From Candidatus Iainarchaeum sp. (GTDB lineage: Archaea; Iainarchaeota; Iainarchaeia; Iainarchaeales; GCA-2688035): DNA of 8,414 nt. Where the stretch lies: positions 1 to 8,414 of the forward strand of contig JAFCCK010000035.1 in assembly GCA_017610245.1 (NCBI GenBank). Reading direction: 5' to 3'. Of this stretch, positions 5,178 through 8,414 are shown in pieces. The translations under genes and the position numbers were made by a program. Position 1 is the stretch's first letter. Each line of letters opens with the position of its first letter. Under the pieces are notes generated by a model that made no database searches, was not told the origin of the DNA, and worked only from the letters and a program-made list of their open reading frames with translations.

Positions 5178-6002
5178 TTACCCCAGCTTCTCCCAAGTTT
5201 CCTTCAAGAGCAGGGCATCTCCCTCGAGGTTGGGCGATTCGCAGATTATTATCCCAGAAACCTCCTTACCCTTCAATGCCTGCAGCAATGCCCTGTATTG
5301 GAAATCGCTCTCCATCATGTTCAAGTGATTTTTCTCTCCTTTCTCGGAATAATTTATTCCGCTTACGTGCATTTGCAGCCTCTTTAGAAACTTCTTCGGA
5401 ACCTTTCCAAGCAATTTCACAAAATCCTTTTTCCCTTTTAAGCAGCCGTTGCAGCGCGCATGCAGGTGCGCAAAATCAACCATTGGCCGCAGCTCGGAAA
5501 GACGCCTGCACAACTCCACTGTTTCCTCAAGGGAGCCAAAGGCAGAGTGCTTTCCCGTTGTCTCTGGCGCGAGCTTTATTCGCATGTCCTCCTTCTCCAT
5601 TCTCTCAAGCAAGTCAGCCAACGCCTCTTCAACTGCCTGCATGCACTCTTCCTTGGAGCTTTTTCCAAAGTATGCTGGATGGAATGTAACAGTGTTTGCC
5701 CCGCACAACTCGCCAATATAGAGGGAATCCCAGATTCTCTTCTTGCTTGCTGCAACCTTCTTTTTTTCCTCGCTGTTCAGGTTGATGAAGTAGGGGGCAT
5801 GCACACTCAGCGCCACTCCCTGCTCTTTTGCCGCCTTTCCAACATCCTTTGCGGTCTGCTTTCCCATATGTACGCCCCTAACAAACTCCAGCTCCATAGC
5901 ATCCAGCTTAAGCTCCCTTATTCGCTTTATTCCAGAAACAGAATCAGAGCCCTTTGCAGAGTGCGGCACACCGGCTGTTCCAAATAAAAGCTTTGAACCC
6001 AT
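5178..6002 (-). CDS. nfo: Endonuclease IV-type AP endonuclease (deoxyribonuclease IV family)
   Basis: This is a TIM-barrel enzyme of the endonuclease IV/xylose isomerase-like superfamily that cuts DNA 5' of abasic sites in base excision repair. At 274 aa it has normal length. Metal ligands expected from E. coli Nfo can be placed: H68 (LSVHAPYF), H108 (VTFHPAYFG), E147 (LAPETTGK), D176 and H179 (VDFAHLH), H212 (QMHVSG), H226 (GEKNHL) and E255 (ICESP). The position matching the second Asp of the bacterial D-x-H pair reads Lys in the G-E-K-N-H segment, a form I recall from archaeal homologues, so the third metal site may differ. The ATG at 6002 is clear; a TATA-like GGTTAAAAC at 6032-6040 predicts a short leader. 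It is divergent from orc1/cdc6 with a 53-bp gap. Repair activity is inferred from family. Confidence 0.92.
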   Translation of the reverse strand: MGSKLLFGTAGVPHSAKGSDSVSGIKRIRELKLDAMELEFVRGVHMGKQTAKDVGKAAKEQGVALSVHAPYFINLNSEEKKKVAASKKRIWDSLYIGELCGANTVTFHPAYFGKSSKEECMQAVEEALADLLERMEKEDMRIKLAPETTGKHSAFGSLEETVELCRRLSELRPMVDFAHLHARCNGCLKGKKDFVKLLGKVPKKFLKRLQMHVSGINYSEKGEKNHLNMMESDFQYRALLQALKGKEVSGIIICESPNLEGDALLLKETWEKLG

Positions 6003-6055
6003 TTTTTCTCATCCACAATATCCTGGGAAATGTTTTAACCATTTTTGCATGATTA
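6003..6055. promoter_or_regulatory. Compact divergent promoter between endonuclease IV and orc1/cdc6
   Basis: The 53-bp gap holds one TATA-like core, TGTTTTAACC (6031-6040), readable on either strand. For the - strand gene it predicts a start near 6010. For the + strand gene it predicts a start near 6059, making translation from ATG 6056 or ATG 6065 leaderless or nearly so. No clear ribosome site precedes either ATG. Whether the two genes share the element or use it alternately cannot be told from sequence. Confidence 0.4.
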
Positions 6056-7198
6056 ATGTTTCTAATGCCAGAGAACATTTTTGCTACTCGTGGGAAAGAA
6101 CACAGTATTTTCAAGGATGAGCGCTTCCTTTACCCTGAATTCGTGCCAGAGAGGCTTCCCCATAGAGATGCGGAAATAGATTCCCTTGTTTTTGCTCTGA
6201 AACCCGTCACAGAGAAAAAAAAGCCGCAGAACAGCATTGTATTGGGAAAAAGCGGAACGGGCAAAACAGTTGTTGTAAAATATGTTTTGAAGGAGCTGGA
6301 GGAATTCAGTGATAGTGCTCGCTCCCTGTATCTTAACTGCTTCGAATTCAACACCCGTCATGGAATCCTCACAGAAATAAGCAATTTTTTAGGAGAGCCC
6401 ACTCCCAGGAGGGGCATAGCAACAGATGAAGCATACACAAGGCTTTTGAATGCCTTGAAGAGGGCTGCCTTTACCCCCATCATTGTTCTGGATGAGGTCG
6501 ACCAATTAATGTATGGGAATGAGGCAAGCAAACTTTTCTATGATTTGCTGCGCGTTGTGGAGCATGAAAAGGCGCGCTTTGGGCTGGTGCTCATAAGCAA
6601 TGATTTCTCTCTTTCTGCAAGGCTTGACAGCAGAGTGAAAAGCAGTTTAGGGCAGCAAAGCATTTTATTCGAGCCATATTCCCCGCAGCAATTGAAAGAT
6701 ATTTTGAGGGAAAGGGCCCAGTATGCTTTCAATGCAAATGCAATTGATGCCGAGGCAATAAATGTTGCTGCAGGGCACGCAGCAAAGCTGGGAGGGGATG
6801 CAAGGATTGCAATAGAGTGCTTGCTCCGCGCGGGGCGTTTAGCAGAAAAGGAGAATGCCTCCAAACTCATGCCAGAGCACTTGAAGAGAGTATTTGCAGA
6901 GGTTGATGCTGCAGGGCTGCGGAAATATCTGGATGAACTTTCAGAGCATGAAAAGCAGCTCCTCCTCCTAATTCCGAGTAACTCTTCCATCAACAGCGGA
7001 GAGCTTTTCAAGCAATATAAGAAAAGCCTGAGGAATCCACTTACTGAGAGGAGCTTCCGCTCAATGCTTTCAAGGCTTGAATCCCTGAGCCTCATTAATG
7101 CTCCCTTTACTGCAAAGGGCGTTAGGGGCAGGACAAGGAAGGTTTCATTGATTGTACCCAAGGAAGCGCTTTTGAGGGAGCTGGGAAAAGCGAAATAA
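6056..7198 (+). CDS. cdc6: Orc1/Cdc6-type replication initiator (AAA+ ATPase with winged helix)
   Basis: This is an archaeal replication initiator: it binds origin DNA and, with ATP, helps load the MCM helicase. The protein is 380 aa, close to family norm. The N-terminus has the family signature NIF...SIFKDERFLYPEFVPERLPHR (7-37 overall). The AAA+ module has Walker A GKSGTGKT (64-71), Walker B IIVLDEVD (142-149), sensor 1 ISND (180-183), an arginine-finger region LDSRVKSSL (190-198) and sensor 2 GGDAR (246-250). The C-terminal ~90 residues (about 288-376) fit the DNA-binding winged helix. ATG 6056 is given as the start; ATG 6065 is equally possible and would give MPENIF. I see no run of origin recognition boxes beside the gene, so an adjacent origin is not supported here. 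It is divergent from endonuclease IV and followed by the Lys-rich gene after 57 bp. Confidence 0.95.
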   Translation: MFLMPENIFATRGKEHSIFKDERFLYPEFVPERLPHRDAEIDSLVFALKPVTEKKKPQNSIVLGKSGTGKTVVVKYVLKELEEFSDSARSLYLNCFEFNTRHGILTEISNFLGEPTPRRGIATDEAYTRLLNALKRAAFTPIIVLDEVDQLMYGNEASKLFYDLLRVVEHEKARFGLVLISNDFSLSARLDSRVKSSLGQQSILFEPYSPQQLKDILRERAQYAFNANAIDAEAINVAAGHAAKLGGDARIAIECLLRAGRLAEKENASKLMPEHLKRVFAEVDAAGLRKYLDELSEHEKQLLLLIPSNSSINSGELFKQYKKSLRNPLTERSFRSMLSRLESLSLINAPFTAKGVRGRTRKVSLIVPKEALLRELGKAK

Positions 7199-7221
7199 AT
7201 AAAAAGTAGTCTAAGGGAAGA

Positions 7222-7255
7222 TTGTATAACACATTAATCAAATAAAGTGAATTTC
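7222..7255 (+). promoter_or_regulatory. TATA-like box and ribosome site before the Lys-rich gene
   Basis: TTGTATAAC (7222-7230) resembles an archaeal TATA box and would place transcription start near 7252. An AAGTGA (7245-7250), ending 5 nt before the ATG at 7256, resembles a ribosome site; using it would need an earlier transcription start, for example from the AT-rich stretch near 7197-7206 or readthrough from cdc6. The site favours ATG 7256 over the in-frame GTG at 7247. Confidence 0.4.
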
Positions 7256-7672
7256 ATGGCTGCCAAGAAAAAGCCAAAAAAGAAGGCTGCAAAGAAAAAG
7301 AGGCCAAAGAAGAAGCCCGCGAAGAAAGCAGCAAGGGCCCCGGCTCGTAAGCCAAAGAGAAAGCCAGCCAAGAAAGCAAGGAAGAGAAAGCCAGCCAAGA
7401 AAGCAAGGAAGAGAAAGCCTAAGGCAAAGCCAAGGGCTGTTAAACCAAAGCCAAGGGCGTTGAGAAAGCCCGCATGGAAGGAGCTCACCGATGAAGAGCT
7501 CGCATTAAAAATGCTGGACATTTATTTCACGGAAGTCGCAAGGCTCGGCTTCAAGCGGACACTTGCATTGGATGAAGTGATAAACACCTATTTCTATTCT
7601 CTCGCAAGGGTTAAAAGAAAGGGCGTTGAACTCAAGGAGATTGAAAATATACTCAAAAGGAGCAAGGCGTAG
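7256..7672 (+). CDS. Lys/Arg-rich tailed protein with C-terminal helical domain, candidate nucleoid protein
   Basis: This 138-aa protein has two parts. Residues 1-73 are extremely basic: 40 of the first 70 are Lys or Arg, the rest almost all Ala and Pro, with no acidic residue. This is like the tails of linker histone H1 and of some bacterial nucleoid proteins. It includes a tandem 9-residue repeat (KRKPAKKAR). Residues 74-138 form a small helical domain beginning LTDEELALKMLDIYF and containing ARLGFKR and LDEVINTYFYSLA. The next gene encodes this domain alone. I do not recognise the domain family. A tail of this kind binds nucleic acid non-specifically, so a DNA-compacting or RNA-binding role is likely, but that is inference. 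The ATG at 7256 has GTGA 5 nt upstream. Its place after the replication initiator fits a chromosome-related function without proving it. Confidence 0.85.
   Translation: MAAKKKPKKKAAKKKRPKKKPAKKAARAPARKPKRKPAKKARKRKPAKKARKRKPKAKPRAVKPKPRALRKPAWKELTDEELALKMLDIYFTEVARLGFKRTLALDEVINTYFYSLARVKRKGVELKEIENILKRSKA
7355..7418 (+). repeat. 27-bp tandem repeat, 2.4 copies, inside the Lys-rich tail
   Basis: A 27-bp unit beginning AAGAGAAAGCCAGCC occurs at 7355-7381, again identically at 7382-7408, and then as a 10-bp partial copy (7409-7418). It is in frame and encodes the 9-residue KRKPAKKAR repeat. Identity at the DNA level, including third codon positions, points to recent duplication by slippage or unequal exchange, so the tail length probably varies between strains. 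Confidence 0.9.
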
Positions 7673-7683
7673 AGTTGATGTAA

Positions 7684-7941
7684 ATGGCAAGTGCTTTGAG
7701 CGATGAAGAGGTTGCAACAAGGATTGTTGAGATTTATTTCAAAGAAATTGCAAGGCTCGGTTTCAAGAGGGCCCTTACGCTGGATGAAGTAATCAACGCT
7801 TACTATTATGCCCTTTCAAAGCTTAAGGGCAAAGAAGCAGCAATCAAGGCAGCAATGGAAAAAGTAATCAAGGAAGAGAAGGAATTGAAAAGGGAAACAA
7901 AAAGCCAGCTGATTCCTCCTCCCAGTAAAGTTAGTGGCTGA
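7684..7941 (+). CDS. Tail-less paralogue of the preceding Lys-rich protein's helical domain, 85 aa
   Basis: This 85-aa protein aligns with the C-terminal domain of the preceding gene. Over 47 residues, from LSDEEVATRIVEIYF through ARLGFKR and LDEVINAYYYAL, 28 are identical by my count. The DNA is also similar in places (GCAAGGCTCGG then TTCAAG in both), so the two arose by tandem duplication. Residues 50-73 form a charged Lys/Glu helix, and the C-terminus is polar with PPP. It lacks the basic tail, so it may dimerise with or regulate the tailed paralogue; that is inference. The ATG lies 11 bp after the previous stop, suggesting one transcript. Its last 11 bp overlap the end of the convergent GTPase gene. 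The domain family is not recognised. Confidence 0.82.
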   Translation: MASALSDEEVATRIVEIYFKEIARLGFKRALTLDEVINAYYYALSKLKGKEAAIKAAMEKVIKEEKELKRETKSQLIPPPSKVSG

Positions 7942-8414
7942 GCTGAATTTTTACAACATCATCCATTTTTAGTTGGTGGTCCTTGCCGAGCTTTTGGTGT
8001 GTTCTGCAATCTACCGCTGCTACAAACCTCTGCACAAAATCGCTGTGTATTGCACCGGCAAGGTCTATCGCATTTGAGCCCTTTCTGAGCAAATAAGCAT
8101 CCGGCAACACATGACCTTTTCCGCTCGCTAATTTGTTCGCATCCTCTACAGGGTAAACCACAATCAGACCCAAGAGGTCGAATGCGGTTTTGTTTACTGC
8201 CTGCTGCACCCCAGTATTTCCCCACACATCCAGCACATGCTCTTGAATGAAATCAAGGGCATGCTTCTGCTTTTCATCCAAGCTGCCCTTTACAGTGAAT
8301 TCCTTTGCTCCAGGCACATAATCAATCAAGCCTGCCTTTGCCGCTTTTCTAAGAGTTAGCTCTGATTCTGCTGAACAGGGCACAAAAATCTTTTCAGGGA
8401 ATTCCTTCACCAGC
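7931..8414 (-). CDS. Ygr210/YchF-like Obg-family GTPase, C-terminal part with TGS domain (5' end outside window)
   Basis: This is the C-terminal ~160 residues of an Obg-family translation-associated GTPase of the archaeal/eukaryotic Ygr210 (YchF-like) group. The frame stays open to the right edge, so the G domain and start are not visible; the GTG at 8410 is an internal Val. Visible family signatures are PCSAESELTLRKAAKAGLI, then GNTGVQQAVNKTAFDLLGLI and VYPVED. A TGS domain closes the protein, with the conserved KGHVLPDAYLLRKGS and DLAGAIHSDF and the terminal segment DVVKIQLSH. TGS domains in this family are thought to contact the ribosome or RNA. Its stop lies within the last codons of the convergent 85-aa gene, an 11-bp overlap. 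Family assignment is secure; nucleotide preference (GTP or ATP) cannot be judged without the G domain. Confidence 0.92.
   Translation of the reverse strand, partial: LVKEFPEKIFVPCSAESELTLRKAAKAGLIDYVPGAKEFTVKGSLDEKQKHALDFIQEHVLDVWGNTGVQQAVNKTAFDLLGLIVVYPVEDANKLASGKGHVLPDAYLLRKGSNAIDLAGAIHSDFVQRFVAAVDCRTHQKLGKDHQLKMDDVVKIQLSH

Noticed and set aside
5276..5987. Several + strand open frames opposite endonuclease IV.
   Set aside because: They overlap a complete endonuclease IV with conserved metal ligands on the other strand and show no motif of their own.
6003..6055. Possible replication origin or origin recognition box next to orc1/cdc6 (TCCTGGGAAATG at about 6021-6032).
   Set aside because: Only one weak partial match to the mini-ORB core, in a 53-bp gap, with no repeated boxes or long AT-rich unwinding region. 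The gaps on both sides of the gene are too small for a typical origin.
6538..7161. A 207-codon open frame on the - strand within orc1/cdc6.
   Set aside because: The + strand encodes a full Orc1/Cdc6 with all motifs; the antisense translation is low-complexity Ser/Leu/Phe with no recognisable fold.
7234..7521. A hydrophobic Phe/Leu/Gly/Ala-rich open frame on the - strand that looks like a repeated membrane protein.
   Set aside because: It is the complement of the Lys/Ala/Pro-rich tail (AAG read as CTT), so the apparent membrane repeats are an artefact.
1..8414. CRISPR arrays, insertion sequences, rRNA or tRNA genes.
   Set aside because: No regularly spaced repeats, transposase motifs, terminal inverted repeats or conserved rRNA/tRNA segments were seen; the only direct tandem repeat is the in-frame 27-bp one at 7355-7418.

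Overview
The window looks archaeal. It carries a Cdc48/VCP-type AAA ATPase, an Orc1/Cdc6 replication initiator, an archaeal-type endonuclease IV, an archaeal Ygr210/YchF-like GTPase with a TGS domain, and several proteins with class III (prepilin-type) signal peptides. Promoters have TATA-like boxes, several ribosome sites are GGTG/GTGA-like, and GTG or TTG starts occur. The genes are small and tightly packed, with several overlaps. A euryarchaeal or DPANN-type genome is plausible, but the lineage cannot be fixed from this sequence alone.

Layout. Positions 1-1097 (+) hold the C-terminal half of a Cdc48-like unfoldase; its start lies outside the window. It converges on a site-2 protease family M50 membrane protease (1117-1710, -). 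A short divergent promoter region follows. Positions 1816-4067 hold six small pilin-like genes in two converging arrays. Two are on the + strand (59 and 135 aa). Four overlapping genes are on the - strand (173, 119, 152 and 115 aa in transcription order). The two arrays meet tail to tail with a 15-bp overlap of coding ends. Positions 4068-4261 contain two outward-facing TATA boxes and a likely micro-ORF.

Positions 4262-5098 (-) hold a two-gene unit: a three-helix membrane protein, then a winged-HTH regulator with two C-terminal membrane helices. Endonuclease IV (5178-6002, -) is divergent from orc1/cdc6 (6056-7198, +). Downstream of the initiator are two tandem paralogues. The first (7256-7672) carries an extremely Lys/Arg-rich, histone-tail-like N-terminus. 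The second (7684-7941) is the bare domain. The window closes on the C-terminal part of the Ygr210/YchF-like GTPase (7931-8414, -).

Themes. The central block is most simply a pilus or pseudopilus subunit locus, with no assembly ATPase or membrane platform in view. The right side holds replication and repair genes beside a candidate nucleoid protein of unrecognised family. The pilin-like block and the Lys-rich paralogue pair are the least explained parts of the window.
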